Shown here: in pieces, positions 52,766 to 62,272 of the stretch
Layout of the letters: each line of letters opens with the position of its first letter
Position numbering within the stretch: position 1 is the first letter of the stretch
Assembly (NCBI GenBank): GCA_964538085.1
Contig: CAZIDF010000013.1
Location: forward strand, 1-64,000
Reading direction: 5' to 3'
DNA length: 64,000 nucleotides
From: G020348385 sp964538085
GTDB lineage: Bacteria > Acidobacteriota > Aminicenantia > Aminicenantales > Aminicenantaceae
Notes under the pieces: model-generated
Seen by the model: the letters and a program-made list of their open reading frames with translations, nothing else
The model's database searches: none
What the model was told of the DNA's origin: nothing
Translations under genes and position numbers: made by a program

Positions 52766-52984
52766 ATGGGTGAGCTGTCTAAACTGGCGTTAAAGAGAAT
52801 CATAAGAGATACCGGAGCAAGGGCGAGCCGAGGAGCTGCCCGGGAATTGGCACGCTCTGTAGAAGAGATCGCGAGAGAGATCGCTGAGCGCAGCAAATGG
52901 CTTGCCGAGCATGCCGGAAGACAGACGGTCAAAGAAAAGGATGTCCGCCTGGCTGTGAAGGAGTGGCGATCCCGCAGCTTATAA
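52766..52984 (+). CDS. Archaeal-type histone-fold DNA-binding protein
   Basis: 72 aa, a single histone fold of three helices. It matches archaeal HMf-type histones almost residue for residue in position: IIRDTGARASRGAARELA, long central helix, LAEHAGRQTVKEKDVRLAV. Arg19, Arg52, Thr54, Lys56 and Asp59 occupy the places of the DNA-binding and structural salt-bridge residues of HMfB. It is very basic (many Arg). AGGAG lies 6 bases before the ATG. It is 36 bp upstream of a PAP2-type gene and divergent from the aminopeptidase. It should dimerise and bind DNA; whether it wraps or bends DNA is unknown. Confidence 0.9.
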   Translation: MGELSKLALKRIIRDTGARASRGAARELARSVEEIAREIAERSKWLAEHAGRQTVKEKDVRLAVKEWRSRSL

Positions 52985-53020
52985 TCCAAGGTTAAGTCTG
53001 CTAAAATACCTTTTCGAGAA

Positions 53021-53962
53021 ATGAAAAATAAAAATATAATCCTAAAAGTTTGGAACTGGCGGTATTCCGGTGTTCGCTTTCGGCTGATGGATATCAACAT
53101 CACGGTCTACATGGCATTGATCGGCCTGCTCGTTATCTTCTTCCATAAAAATGTCCCCAATTGGCCAAAGCACTTTATCATTCACGGCGCTTTCGTAATC
53201 GGGATCCTGGAAATCGTGAGACTGGGTGAAAAAAATCCTGAAAACAAGCTTTTTTCCATTCTTCGCACTTTTTATCCGATTGTGATTTTTCTGTACGCTT
53301 GGGAAGAACTGGCCGTTTTGCAATCCATGATCTATGGTTCTTTCTGGCTCACAGACACTCTTGTCCGCTGGGATATGCTGATTTTTGGAGTCCACCCCAC
53401 AGTGTGGATCCAAAAGCTGTACAATCCGTGGCTGGATGAATTGATGAACTTTATCTATGCCGCTTATTACACTTTTTTCCTTTTGGTCCCTCTGATCTTT
53501 TTTATCCGGAAAAAAAAGGAAGTCTCCTACGCCATCTATTCCTTGGCGACCCTCACATACTTGACCAATTTTGTCATCTTTTATCTTCTTCCTGCACTAG
53601 GTGCGAAACCTGCGCCGATGCTCGCAGGCCTTCACGTCAAAGAGCACACAGGATTCTTATTCGTGGAACTCAACAGAATCATCCAAGCCAAAGGGGGAAT
53701 TGCGTGCGGCGCATTCCCCTCCTCGCATGTGGCCGGAGCCCTCGTGTGGGCGTTATCGGCTCTGCGATTTGACAAGAAATTAGGGTATATTGTCCTGCCT
53801 TTTGCGATAGGGATAGGATTTTCCACCGTCTACATGGGACTCCACCACGCAGTAGATCCCATCTCCGGATACATCTGGGGAGCTTTCAGTTTTGTTTTGG
53901 GCCTAAAATTACTCAGGATCCGGGGAGAAGATCCGATTCAATCCAGAAAGTTTTCCTCGTAA
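53021..53962 (+). CDS. PAP2-family membrane phosphatase/phosphotransferase
   Basis: 313 aa with about seven membrane helices. PAP2 phosphatase motifs: GAFPSSHVAGALVW (second motif with catalytic His) and YMGLHHAVDPISGY (third motif). The first motif is weak, as in the inositol-phosphorylceramide-synthase-like (Aur1) subgroup. Likely acts on a lipid phosphate at the membrane. It follows the histone gene by 36 bp and converges with the epimerase gene, overlapping it by 25 bp. Confidence 0.8.
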   Translation: MKNKNIILKVWNWRYSGVRFRLMDINITVYMALIGLLVIFFHKNVPNWPKHFIIHGAFVIGILEIVRLGEKNPENKLFSILRTFYPIVIFLYAWEELAVLQSMIYGSFWLTDTLVRWDMLIFGVHPTVWIQKLYNPWLDELMNFIYAAYYTFFLLVPLIFFIRKKKEVSYAIYSLATLTYLTNFVIFYLLPALGAKPAPMLAGLHVKEHTGFLFVELNRIIQAKGGIACGAFPSSHVAGALVWALSALRFDKKLGYIVLPFAIGIGFSTVYMGLHHAVDPISGYIWGAFSFVLGLKLLRIRGEDPIQSRKFSS

Positions 53963-54936
53963 TACCGGCAGCTATCTTCGATCGTTTTTTCGAACGATCT
54001 GTACTCGTGATCGAACTCCTTCCTGCTTTTTTCGTTCGAATAATACACCACCCATCCACTCAATTTTCCGTAGGCATGAGTCAACAATGGCTTGCGTTTT
54101 GTCATTTTTCCAAAAAATTCCGACAATCTTCCGATCGCACTCAAGAGAAATGCAGGCACGGGAAAAGGAAAGACCTTTTTGTGTGCGTATTTTGCGATGG
54201 CCCTTACGACCTCAGCATATCTTACATTGGCCCCGACAATTAGGTATTTTTCACCGCTTATTCGTGACCTCAAGGCTTTGATGATCATTTCCACAAGGTC
54301 CCTCACATCGACGACAGCCAGACCTCCGGAGAAACAGCCAAAAAGTCCCTTTTTATAGATCCTGTCATACAATTGATTATGGGGTGTTTGGACATTGGGA
54401 TCTCCAGGCCCCATGATAGATGCAGGTAGAAAGATCACTGCAGGAAGTCCATCCTCTCTACAAGCTTTTTCACTGATCTTCTGTCCCTCATGTTTGGATG
54501 TCATGTAGTGAAAATTCTGAGGCCAGTTAAAAGGGGTCTCTTCATCGGCCAATTTTCCATTTTTATAAAATCCGCAGGCACCCACCGAAGAGATATGGAT
54601 GAGCCGAAGGATCCGATATCGAATGCATGCCTTGACAACATTATTTACCCCTATCGCGTTAACATCCATCAAGGCCTTTTTGTCTCGCTTATTGTAGGAG
54701 ATAAGCCCGGCAAGATGAATAACATGGGTTTGTCCCTGGATTGCCCTGGAGACGTCTTCCGCGTTAGTGATGTCTCCATATATAACTTGGATCCCTTTCC
54801 TCTGGGAAATGACATGCTCAAAAGGATCATCAGGGAGGACGAATACAGAAATCTGGGCTTCCGGAAAAGACTGGGGCAGCTCATCCAGCAAAACATTGCC
54901 GACAAATCCCGTAGCACCTGTGACAAGAATTTTCAT
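53938..54936 (-). CDS. NAD-dependent epimerase/dehydratase (extended SDR)
   Basis: 332 aa. N-terminal Rossmann GATGFVG nucleotide loop, IYGDIT, VIHLAGLI, SSV, and the catalytic Y-x3-K as YMTSK. C-terminal region is more variable with a hydrophobic patch (VPAFLLSAIG), as in sterol or dihydroflavonol reductase-like proteins. Substrate unknown. It is in a minus-strand group with a CPBP protease and a second epimerase (55664), 8 bp apart, pointing to a lipid or cell-surface modification pathway. Confidence 0.88.
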   Translation of the reverse strand: MKILVTGATGFVGNVLLDELPQSFPEAQISVFVLPDDPFEHVISQRKGIQVIYGDITNAEDVSRAIQGQTHVIHLAGLISYNKRDKKALMDVNAIGVNNVVKACIRYRILRLIHISSVGACGFYKNGKLADEETPFNWPQNFHYMTSKHEGQKISEKACREDGLPAVIFLPASIMGPGDPNVQTPHNQLYDRIYKKGLFGCFSGGLAVVDVRDLVEMIIKALRSRISGEKYLIVGANVRYAEVVRAIAKYAHKKVFPFPVPAFLLSAIGRLSEFFGKMTKRKPLLTHAYGKLSGWVVYYSNEKSRKEFDHEYRSFEKTIEDSCRYYEENFLD

Positions 54937-54944
54937 GGACAGCT

Positions 54945-55667
54945 TCAGATCCTTTTTCTGTTTCTATGATAACGAAGATAAATGATGGTGTCATTCAGGA
55001 TGCCGATAAAGGCGTGGAGAAATATGGTGTACAGGATAGATCGGGTGGAGTAAGCGATTAACCCAAAAATGATGCTTCCCAAAAGTGCCCCGAATATCTC
55101 CATGTCGGGATGCCCCAAGTGATACACGGTTGCTACGATGGCTTGAATCAAAATAGCGATGATGATTCCTGTGGTGCTCTCCCCTATCCATTGGACCAAC
55201 CCAAGAAGAAGAACCCCCCTGAAAGTAAATTCCCATGCCACATAGTAAAAAACAAGATAGGACATTTCAAACAGCACAAATTTTTTAGAGTTTTCGCACG
55301 CTCTTTTTGAGAACGGGTACTGTTCCCTGATCTCAGGATTTTTGGTCGAGATTAATGACAAGGCAGCCATGATCGGAATTCCTATCAGAACGATCAGCAC
55401 GCCCAGTTTAGAATCGCCGAATTGGAGACCTAGACTCTTGAGGGCTTCTAGAGGTTGTGCAAAAGAAAATAGAATAAAAATAATGGGAATGACAAAAAGC
55501 AGTATAAAAAAATAGAAGAAATAGCGGATGAATGCCTTAAAATCGTCCGGATATTTTTTTAAGAGGCTTCTGTGATGGAAGAATGAAGAAACGAGGGCAA
55601 AACCGATAGCATAAACCAAAAACAATAACGAATTCGGCGAGAGATCTTTGAAGATATCCGGGATCAT
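54945..55667 (-). CDS. CPBP-family intramembrane protease (CAAX/Abi-like)
   Basis: 240 aa with about seven membrane helices. Motif 1 is WEFTFRGVLL (E-x3-R; the usual second Glu is Trp-Glu here), motif 2 includes HLGHPDMEIFGALLGS, and motif 3 HAFIGILND. These are the metal-binding residues of the CPBP fold. Bacterial members cleave or modify membrane proteins; substrate unknown. Overlaps the second epimerase gene by ATGA. Confidence 0.85.
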   Translation of the reverse strand: MIPDIFKDLSPNSLLFLVYAIGFALVSSFFHHRSLLKKYPDDFKAFIRYFFYFFILLFVIPIIFILFSFAQPLEALKSLGLQFGDSKLGVLIVLIGIPIMAALSLISTKNPEIREQYPFSKRACENSKKFVLFEMSYLVFYYVAWEFTFRGVLLLGLVQWIGESTTGIIIAILIQAIVATVYHLGHPDMEIFGALLGSIIFGLIAYSTRSILYTIFLHAFIGILNDTIIYLRYHRNRKRI

Positions 55668-56665
55668 TTAATGTAGCCTGCCTCTTTCTCGGCCAGGTAC
55701 CATTCCATGATTGAGCCTAACTGCTTCTCTAAGTCGTTTTCAGGAACATAATTCAACTCATCTATGGTTTTAGAGATATCATAGTTGGTGTGAGTCGTGA
55801 TTCTTTTAATCCGATAATCGGTCAATAAAGGTTCATAGGAGGGAACGATTTTTTGAATGATTTTCATAACAAATGCCAAAACATACGGAAAGAAAGTGGG
55901 GATGTAAATCCATTGCTTCTTGTTGAACTTTTTCTGAAAGAAGGAAAAAAACTCCTTCCATGTCAAATCGGATCCGTTGGTGATCGTGTACGTTCGGCCC
56001 TCGCTATTTTTTGAATGGCATGCCAAGTATGTGGCTTGGCATAAGTTGTCCACATAGCAGAAGGGAAAGACCCATTTACCACTGCCCACGATAACGGGCA
56101 CACCATCTTCAATTATTCTTAGGAGGTGCACACATGTGATCCTGTCATTGGGTCCGAAAACATCGGCAGGTCTCAAGATGATAACGGGCAATTTGCTGCC
56201 GTTGTGCATATGGAGCAATTTTTTCTCTGTTTTTTTCTTGCTTCGCACATAGGGAAGATGGTTGGCAGATATGCCTGGTTTTTCTTCTGATATGTTCAGT
56301 TTTCTATAACCCAAGACGAGGGCTGAAGACATAAATATGAACTTTTTTAGATCGATGCCGCTTTCCTTGATATGATGAACAAGATCGATCGTGCTGTTGT
56401 AAATATTGGATTCACAACATGCCTCATCGGCTATATCAGATACTATAGAGGCACAATGAATCAAGACGTCCAAATTTTTAGGCCATTCGATCTTATCCAC
56501 TTCATTAAGGTCGCCGTAGATCAAGTGGATGTTTTGATCTTTGAGAAAATGGAGGTCGGATGTTTTTCGGACCAGGCCATACACATTGTGGCCTTTGCTC
56601 AAAAAATAGCGGCAGAGATTCGATCCGATAAATCCGTTCGCACCTGTTATCAGAACATTTTGCAT
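55664..56665 (-). CDS. NAD-dependent epimerase/dehydratase (extended SDR)
   Basis: 333 aa from the ATG at 56665 (AAGGA about 9 bases upstream; a longer frame to 56977 adds an implausible N-terminus). GANGFIGSN Rossmann loop, YGDLNEVD, LIHCASIVSD, SSALV, and YVRSKKKTEK as the Y-x3-K region. Paralogue of the gene at 53938. First gene of the three-gene minus-strand operon with the CPBP protease. Confidence 0.88.
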   Translation of the reverse strand: MQNVLITGANGFIGSNLCRYFLSKGHNVYGLVRKTSDLHFLKDQNIHLIYGDLNEVDKIEWPKNLDVLIHCASIVSDIADEACCESNIYNSTIDLVHHIKESGIDLKKFIFMSSALVLGYRKLNISEEKPGISANHLPYVRSKKKTEKKLLHMHNGSKLPVIILRPADVFGPNDRITCVHLLRIIEDGVPVIVGSGKWVFPFCYVDNLCQATYLACHSKNSEGRTYTITNGSDLTWKEFFSFFQKKFNKKQWIYIPTFFPYVLAFVMKIIQKIVPSYEPLLTDYRIKRITTHTNYDISKTIDELNYVPENDLEKQLGSIMEWYLAEKEAGYIK

Positions 56666-56777
56666 GTTTCGTCTATCCTTGAGGAATATCATGTATAAAA
56701 GGTTATTTGGAAACAGGATACCAATGTATGAAGGGGGTGTCAACACACGAAGGATTTTTGTATTCTTACCTTTCCGA

Positions 56778-56806
56778 TTGACAATTGGAATAGAGCATAA
56801 TATAAA
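56778..56806 (+). promoter_or_regulatory. Sigma-70-type promoter upstream of the esterase remnant
   Basis: TTGACA, a 17-base spacer and TATAAA: close to ideal -35 and -10 boxes. It lies in the 313-bp stretch (56666-56978) between the divergent epimerase and esterase genes. Nothing else was recognised in that stretch. Confidence 0.6.
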
Positions 56807-56978
56807 ATTGGTTCTCATATTCAGAATAGAATGTAATAAAAACAGAGATGATGATGTTTGGGAGGGACAGACTCTACTGTCTTTTCCATGAGGGGGGTGC
56901 CAACCATGGGCTTTAGAACGGATGATCCTAAAGGTTCTGACTTCAGTTTCAGAGAGATCCAGCACAGGAAATAACATA

Positions 56979-57933
56979 ATGAAAAGAATAGCCTTTCTGT
57001 TTCTATTGGTACCCTTGCTTTCATTGCAAGGCCAAGACTTGAGCTATGGGAAAAAACACGTTATCCCGTCCAAGATTTTAAACGAAGACCGCATCTACTG
57101 GGTCAACCTGCCAGATTCGTACGATCATCCGAATTTTGGACCGCAAAGGTATCCGGTCATCTATGTGTTGGACGGCAAGTCCAACTTTTTGCCTTTGGTC
57201 GGGCTGATAAATTTCATGAGCGGGCGGGCAAGCGTGAACTTCCAAATTCCTGAAGTCATTATGGTTGGCATAGATACCAGCAACCGAACTCGGGATTTGA
57301 CACCAACCGCCTCCAATTGGTCTCCAAGATGAGTCTCCTCAAACGCTAAAGAATTTAGACACGGAGAAAATTCAGCGTTACTATGTGAGCGTTGTCGATT
57401 CATCGGCAGGGGCAGATCTAGATTTCCACACCAAAAGCATCCACCAATTTGGGTTCAGCCTGGCTGCCAATGTTACTAAAAATCTAAAATGGAAATTGCA
57501 TGTTGTTCCCGATACCGATCACTCTTCTATTCCCTTGCTTAGCTGATATTACGGCTTGCGATTTGTGTTTTATGGCTACGATATGAGCCACTATGCCATG
57601 ATGCAAGATCCCGATTCTATCGAAAAGCACTTCGATAAATTGGCAAAAAATACTGGCTTGAGAATGGATCCGCCAGAAACCATTTTTGAGATTTTAGCGC
57701 ATTATCTCACCACACCCAATCGTTACCCTGACGCTGTAAAAGCCTTGAAAGTCATCCATTTAGGTTTGAAATACCATCCCCGATCGCCTTATTTACACGA
57801 AAAATTAGGCGTGGCTTATGAAATGAACGATGAGCCGCAGAAGGCATTGGCCTCTTATGAGGAAGATTTGCGCCTAAATCCTGAAAATGAAGCCTTGAAA
57901 GAAAAGATTCAACAACTCAAAGAGAAGAAATAA
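56979..57933 (+). pseudogene. Decayed secreted esterase with TPR tail
   Basis: The 5' part has a signal peptide (MKRIAFLFLLVPLLSL) and the start of a putative esterase (YPVIYVLDGKSNFLPLVG, PEVIMVGIDTSNRTRDLTPT). Near 57320 the frame changes and residues resume as the C-terminal esterase half (KLHVVPDTDHSSIPLLS), with the catalytic Ser region lost. A TGA at 57544 interrupts before YYGLRFVFYGYD. The last frame (57556-57933) is a TPR segment (LGLKYHPRSPYLHEKLGVAY). At least one deletion/frameshift and one stop make it inactive as an esterase. Confidence 0.8.
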
Positions 57934-57974
57934 AGCTAAGATGTAATTCCCTCGAAAAATTCGGCATTAGTCGC

Positions 57975-58920
57975 TTACTCTTTTTTTTTATTTAGATTAA
58001 ATTTTACGCCTGTTAACTCTTCAGAAACGTCCCAAAGTATCCTGGCGATCTTTTCATTGTGCGATAATTCATTCGATTCCACCTTTTTTGGATACCCTTT
58101 CATCTCTCTCCAACCTGAAGGGCCGTAATAGTCACTGCCTTTGACATCCGCACCGACAGCGGCATACAGAGTAGGCAGAGCACCCNNNNNNNNNNNNNNN
58201 NNNNNNNNNNNNNNNNNNNNNNNNNNNNNNNNNNNNNNNNNNNNNNNNNNNNNNNNNNNNNNNNNNNNNNNNNNNNNNNNNNNNNCACCCGGGATGAGAC
58301 GCGGCAACAAGCGGATTCCCGCCATCTCTATCCACCCTTTTCTGAAGCTCATAGGTGAAATAGAGATTGGCAATTTTGCTGTCTCCATAGGATTTCATTT
58401 TTTTGTAGGGCCGCTTTTCCCAATTCAGGTCTTCCAAGTCCAAATCGCCGTAATTATGCGCGCTGCTGGAGACATTAACGATCCGAGAATCAGGCGTAGT
58501 TTTGATCAGATCTAAAAGCAGGCCCGTTAAGGCAAAATGGCCAAGATGATTCGTTCCGAACTGAAGTTCGAATCCATCTGCGGTCTTGGAATAAGGCGGC
58601 ATCATCACACCCGCATTATTTATGAGCAGGTCTAACCGGCTATAATTATTCTTGAACTCAGCAGCGAAATTGCGTATGGATTCCATATTCGCAAGATCCA
58701 ACTCTATGACTTTAACGTCGGCATTTGGATGCTGACTAATAATTTTATCTGCGGCTGCGTTTCCCTTTTTTAGGTTGCGAACAGCAACGATCACTGAAGC
58801 CTTCTTTTCCGCCAGGACTCTAGCGGTTTCGTAACCAATGCCACTGCTTGATCCGGTCACGATAGCCACTCGGCCCATTTGATCGGGGATATTGCTGCTG
58901 TCCCATTTCTTTTTTGACAT
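57975..58920 (-). CDS. Short-chain dehydrogenase (retinol-dehydrogenase-like), interrupted by assembly gap
   Basis: ATG 58920. TGSSSGIG nucleotide loop, LDLANMESI, NNAGVMM, NVSSSAHNYG, and catalytic Y-G-D-S-K in place of Y-x3-K (MKSYGDSKIANLYF). After HPG the 100-N gap interrupts; beyond it the family C-terminus resumes (GALPTLYAAVGADVKGSDYY, GWREMKGYPKKV). The two sides are out of frame across the arbitrary gap; about 30-40 residues are probably missing. It lies downstream of a TetR gene and behind its operator, so it is the likely regulated enzyme. Confidence 0.85.
58186..58285. other. Scaffold gap of 100 N
   Basis: Exactly 100 N within the SDR gene, a conventional placeholder length. Both flanks end in CACCC. 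The true gap size is unknown. Confidence 0.99.
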
Positions 58921-58974
58921 TTTTGACTCCTTTTAGTTAGTTCTTTCGCCTTTTTAATCTGTCAATAACATCTT

Positions 58975-58994
58975 ATAAATGATTGTTCATTAAT
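58975..58994. promoter_or_regulatory. TetR operator upstream of the SDR gene
   Basis: TAAATGATTGTTCATTAA, nearly the same imperfect palindrome as the one in front of the TetR gene (59594). It lies 55 bp before the SDR start, a fitting repressor site. Confidence 0.7.
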
Positions 58995-59012
58995 TAAAAA
59001 GGCTGAAAATAT

Positions 59013-59585
59013 TTATAGTTTTATGGCATCCCAGGCCATATCAAATGCTGTTTCAATACTCTTTTCATCACAGTCAAATTTTTCACTCATCCGTGGATTA
59101 GAAAGGATCGCAACCGGGAAAAAAACGAATACGATAAGAATTTCCAAGGGAACATCCTTTATAATTTTCAGTTGAATTCCCTTTTGGATGATATTAACCT
59201 GCGGCTCAAAGTGTTTGTCGATTTCACTTTTGTTCACTAATGCACTGAATGGAGAATTCGCAAACTGCTCGGTGTACTGGAATTCACCAGGGCTATTTTT
59301 GATGAAATTGAATGCTCCGAACCAGAATCCTTTCATAATATCTCTTATGGGCTGACTATCATCAAAATCTTTGAGTATAGCCTCGCTCATTTTCTGTTTT
59401 ATATCGATATAGGTAGAAACAAGAAGATCCTCTTTGTTCTTGTAATAGATGTAGATCGTAGCAGGAGAAACATCAGCCTCTTTGGCTATTTTTGAAACAG
59501 AACTTGCTGCAAACCCAATCTGATTGACAAGCTTTACAGTGGCTTTTATAATCGCGCTTTGTTTAGCTTCATCTTTATATCTCAT
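59013..59585 (-). CDS. TetR-family repressor
   Basis: 190 aa. N-terminal HTH at about 8-55 (SAIIKATVKLVNQIGF, SVSKIAKEADVSPATIYIYYKNKEDLL), the typical TetR signature, then a helical ligand domain that is not assigned. Two copies of one palindrome flank the gene: one in its own leader and one before the SDR gene 92 bp downstream. Expected to repress itself and the SDR until a small molecule binds. Confidence 0.92.
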   Translation of the reverse strand: MRYKDEAKQSAIIKATVKLVNQIGFAASSVSKIAKEADVSPATIYIYYKNKEDLLVSTYIDIKQKMSEAILKDFDDSQPIRDIMKGFWFGAFNFIKNSPGEFQYTEQFANSPFSALVNKSEIDKHFEPQVNIIQKGIQLKIIKDVPLEILIVFVFFPVAILSNPRMSEKFDCDEKSIETAFDMAWDAIKL

Positions 59586-59593
59586 GATCCTAA

Positions 59594-59615
59594 AATAAAT
59601 GATTATTCATTTATT
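59594..59615. promoter_or_regulatory. TetR operator (autoregulatory)
   Basis: Near-perfect palindrome TAAATGATTATTCATTTA extended by AA and TT on either side, 9 bp before the TetR ATG. Shared half sites with 58975 make a dedicated operator pair likely. Confidence 0.72.
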
Positions 59616-59917
59616 GTCAAGTGTTCTTTTTAGCAACTGTGTCCAACTGTGTCTAAAATTTGTCACTTCCAACAAGGTGTGGCTAAATTGTGGGCATAAG
59701 CGTTCCAAAAAAGATCAAACATATCTGAATTGACACCAGACCCACTTGATTCTAAACTGGAGGAAGGCTGCAATCCAGTGCATTGGGGTGGAATAAATGC
59801 AGAATCACTTTAACATAAAAGTTCCAGATATCATTATCTAGGAATAAACTTGCCTTTAGGATTATATTTATAAGAATAGAAGAATGAGTTATAAGGACAA
59901 GTAGGGAGAAACATGAT
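59616..59917. other. Intergenic stretch with no recognised gene
   Basis: About 300 bp between the divergent TetR and beta-propeller genes. It has a short direct repeat (AACTGTGTC twice at about 59635-59655) and an A/T-rich segment before 59918. No convincing promoter boxes or RNA gene were seen; GGGAG about 9 bases before ATG 59918 is the ribosome site of the next gene. Confidence 0.5.
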
Positions 59918-61129
59918 ATGAAACGCATAATCCTCGCGACCCTGTTTATCACGTTGATATCAGTTTTGCTGATTGTATGCAGAGATGATTCATCATATGA
60001 TGAGGCGTTTTTTTCAGTCGAAGACATCGATGGCGTGCGGTATGTCCATAATCACACCGCACAACAAGGATATACTTCTGGTGTAAAGCTGGAACTCCTC
60101 GGGAAAATTGGAAAACTCGAGGGCAAAGAGGATAAAGATATTTTATATGACCCAATAGATGCAGCTCGACTGCCAAACGGGGACATTTTTATACTTGAAG
60201 GAAGTGGTAGCACAGTAAAGCAGTACAACAAGGATTATGAATATATTTCATCCTTCGGACAAAAAGGTCAGGGACCAGGCGACTTTCTCTTCCCATTCTG
60301 TATAAGGCTGAATGAAAATAAAATATATGTAGCAGATAGAGATGTCTCCATATTCTCACTTGATGGGAATTATGAAGACGGCTTTAAAATCCCTATCATA
60401 ACTCGTTTCGGCAGCATTGGAGCACAATATAGAACATCTGGAATGGCAATCTTAGCCGACTCGCATGTGGTTCTGCCAAGCCATCCATCGAAATGGATAG
60501 ACTCGGGGGAGCATAAGTTGTTATCAGTTTATAATAAAAAAGGAACTGTTATTTTTTCGTTTGGGATGGTTAAGCAGTATGAGAATCAGGAATTGACGTT
60601 AAATGCTAATATTGTATATTTTGCGAAAGATAACAATGATAATTTGTATGTAGCCTACGCCTATCAAAATAAAATTGCCAAATATTCCCAAGATGGTGAA
60701 ATGATTTTTTCTACTGACAGAACTCTTCCCTATGAAATAAAAAATGTAATGAAAGTCGAAATATTGAGAAGTGGAAATTTGGAAAGAGAGTTTCCATGGC
60801 CTTCAGTTACATCTGTAACGAAGGGAATCAGTGTTGACTACAAAAACAGAATATGGGTATTAACATTTCTCAGACAACCAAATAGGTTCCTGTCATTTGA
60901 TAAAGATGAAAATTTAACCGACTGCTATGAATTCGATGTGTTTGATTCTAATGGCATTCTACTATTCAAGATTTCTTTTCCGAATGTCAGTTTTGACAAT
61001 TTTTCCATTTGCGATGACAGGATATATCTAATTGATTCTAAGAATGAATCATGTGTCTACGAATACAGAATTGTGGAAAAGGATAAAAATTTAATATTGA
61101 TACAGACGAGAAAGGAAGCCAAATCATGA
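59918..61129 (+). CDS. 6-bladed beta-propeller exported protein
   Basis: 403 aa. N-terminal hydrophobic leader ending LLIVC (a weak lipobox), then NHL-like propeller repeats: YDPIDAARLPNGDIFILEGSG, FGQKGQGPGDF, YVADRDVSIFSLDG, FAKDNNDNLYVAYAYQNKIAKYSQDGE. The phrase GQKGQGPG-(D/E)F is diagnostic for this 6-bladed propeller group. Probably a lipid-anchored or periplasmic binding protein; ligand unknown. Paired with a paralogue 36 bp downstream. Confidence 0.85.
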   Translation: MKRIILATLFITLISVLLIVCRDDSSYDEAFFSVEDIDGVRYVHNHTAQQGYTSGVKLELLGKIGKLEGKEDKDILYDPIDAARLPNGDIFILEGSGSTVKQYNKDYEYISSFGQKGQGPGDFLFPFCIRLNENKIYVADRDVSIFSLDGNYEDGFKIPIITRFGSIGAQYRTSGMAILADSHVVLPSHPSKWIDSGEHKLLSVYNKKGTVIFSFGMVKQYENQELTLNANIVYFAKDNNDNLYVAYAYQNKIAKYSQDGEMIFSTDRTLPYEIKNVMKVEILRSGNLEREFPWPSVTSVTKGISVDYKNRIWVLTFLRQPNRFLSFDKDENLTDCYEFDVFDSNGILLFKISFPNVSFDNFSICDDRIYLIDSKNESCVYEYRIVEKDKNLILIQTRKEAKS

Positions 61130-61165
61130 AATGCTACAAAATCAAAAACTGGGAGCAGATAAAAA

Positions 61166-62272
61166 ATGAAAACTGCCACAAGTATCCTCACCCTATTTCT
61201 TATCATCACATTTTTCTGCTGTAGCTCACAAAAAGCAGAATGGCAAGGAACGATTGAAAAGGTGGACGGAGTTACGGTTGTGAAGAATCCGAAAGAGCCG
61301 ATGTATGGGGAAGATGTTTTTAGTATTGAAGAAGAACTGTCCATTGGAGAGGCTAGAGGCAGAGAAGAATATATGTTTCAACAAATTCGATATATAGCAG
61401 TGGATGAAGAAGAAAATATTTATATTTTGGATAGAAAAGCGGGGGATTTAAAAGTTTTTGACAAAAAGGGCAGCTTTGTTCGAACTATAGGACAAAAAGG
61501 GCAAGGACCTGGAGAGTTCAATCTTCCTGGACAAGTATTTATTATCTCTAAAAAGGAACTATGGGTTTATGACGATGGAAATAGAGCATTTTCTTTATTC
61601 ACACTTGATGGAGATTTTATTAAATCAATAAATACATCAAAGGCAGATGGGCTTGAGGTGAAAATTGATTCTGAAGGTAATTTTACATTTGCCTCAATGA
61701 GCTATTCAGATGAAACTGGGTATTTATCATATGGATTAGACATTTATGATAACAAACTAAATTTTTTAAAAAGATTAGAATCAATTCCAGGACCCATTGA
61801 CCATCGTGGTCGCAATTTATTCTCGCCTCTTTTTTCTTGGGCGATAGATAGCGATGATAATATCGTTTATGGCTATCAAAAGGAATATAAGCTGAAGGTG
61901 TTTAGTCCCGATGGAAATTTAGTAAAAATGATTGCCAAAGAGTATAAACCAGTAAAAATTACGAAAGAAGAAATAGACGAAAGGTTGACAAGCATTCAAA
62001 CAGAACAGAAGGTCTATATCCCTCAATATCATCCAGCTTTTCGCAGGTTTTCAATTGATGAAGAAGGTAGGATATTTATAATGACTTGGGAAAGAGCCGA
62101 AGGCAACGATTGGTACTATCACGATATATTTGATTCTTTAGGAAGATACATTGCGAAAATTCCTTTGAGAGGATACCCGAGAATTTGGAAAAATAGGAAA
62201 TTCTATATAATAGAAGAAGACGAAAAAGGCTACCAATACGTCAAACGCTACAAAGTCACCTGGAATTACTGA
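61166..62272 (+). CDS. 6-bladed beta-propeller lipoprotein
   Basis: 368 aa. Signal with lipobox-like ITFFCCSS, then propeller repeats: IRYIAVDEEENIYILDRKAGDLKVFDKKGSF, IGQKGQGPGEF, WAIDSDDNIVYGYQKEYKLKVFSPDG, FSIDEEGRIFIMTW. Paralogue of the preceding gene and likely in the same operon. Exported and anchored; binding partner unknown. The sequence is Lys-rich and A/T-rich relative to the chemotaxis genes. Confidence 0.85.
   Translation: MKTATSILTLFLIITFFCCSSQKAEWQGTIEKVDGVTVVKNPKEPMYGEDVFSIEEELSIGEARGREEYMFQQIRYIAVDEEENIYILDRKAGDLKVFDKKGSFVRTIGQKGQGPGEFNLPGQVFIISKKELWVYDDGNRAFSLFTLDGDFIKSINTSKADGLEVKIDSEGNFTFASMSYSDETGYLSYGLDIYDNKLNFLKRLESIPGPIDHRGRNLFSPLFSWAIDSDDNIVYGYQKEYKLKVFSPDGNLVKMIAKEYKPVKITKEEIDERLTSIQTEQKVYIPQYHPAFRRFSIDEEGRIFIMTWERAEGNDWYYHDIFDSLGRYIAKIPLRGYPRIWKNRKFYIIEEDEKGYQYVKRYKVTWNY

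Noticed and set aside
57544..57546. TGA at a position where the esterase family might have Trp, suggesting UGA recoding
   Set aside because: The gene also has a deletion and frameshift, and intact genes in the window show normal use of Trp codons and TGA stops.
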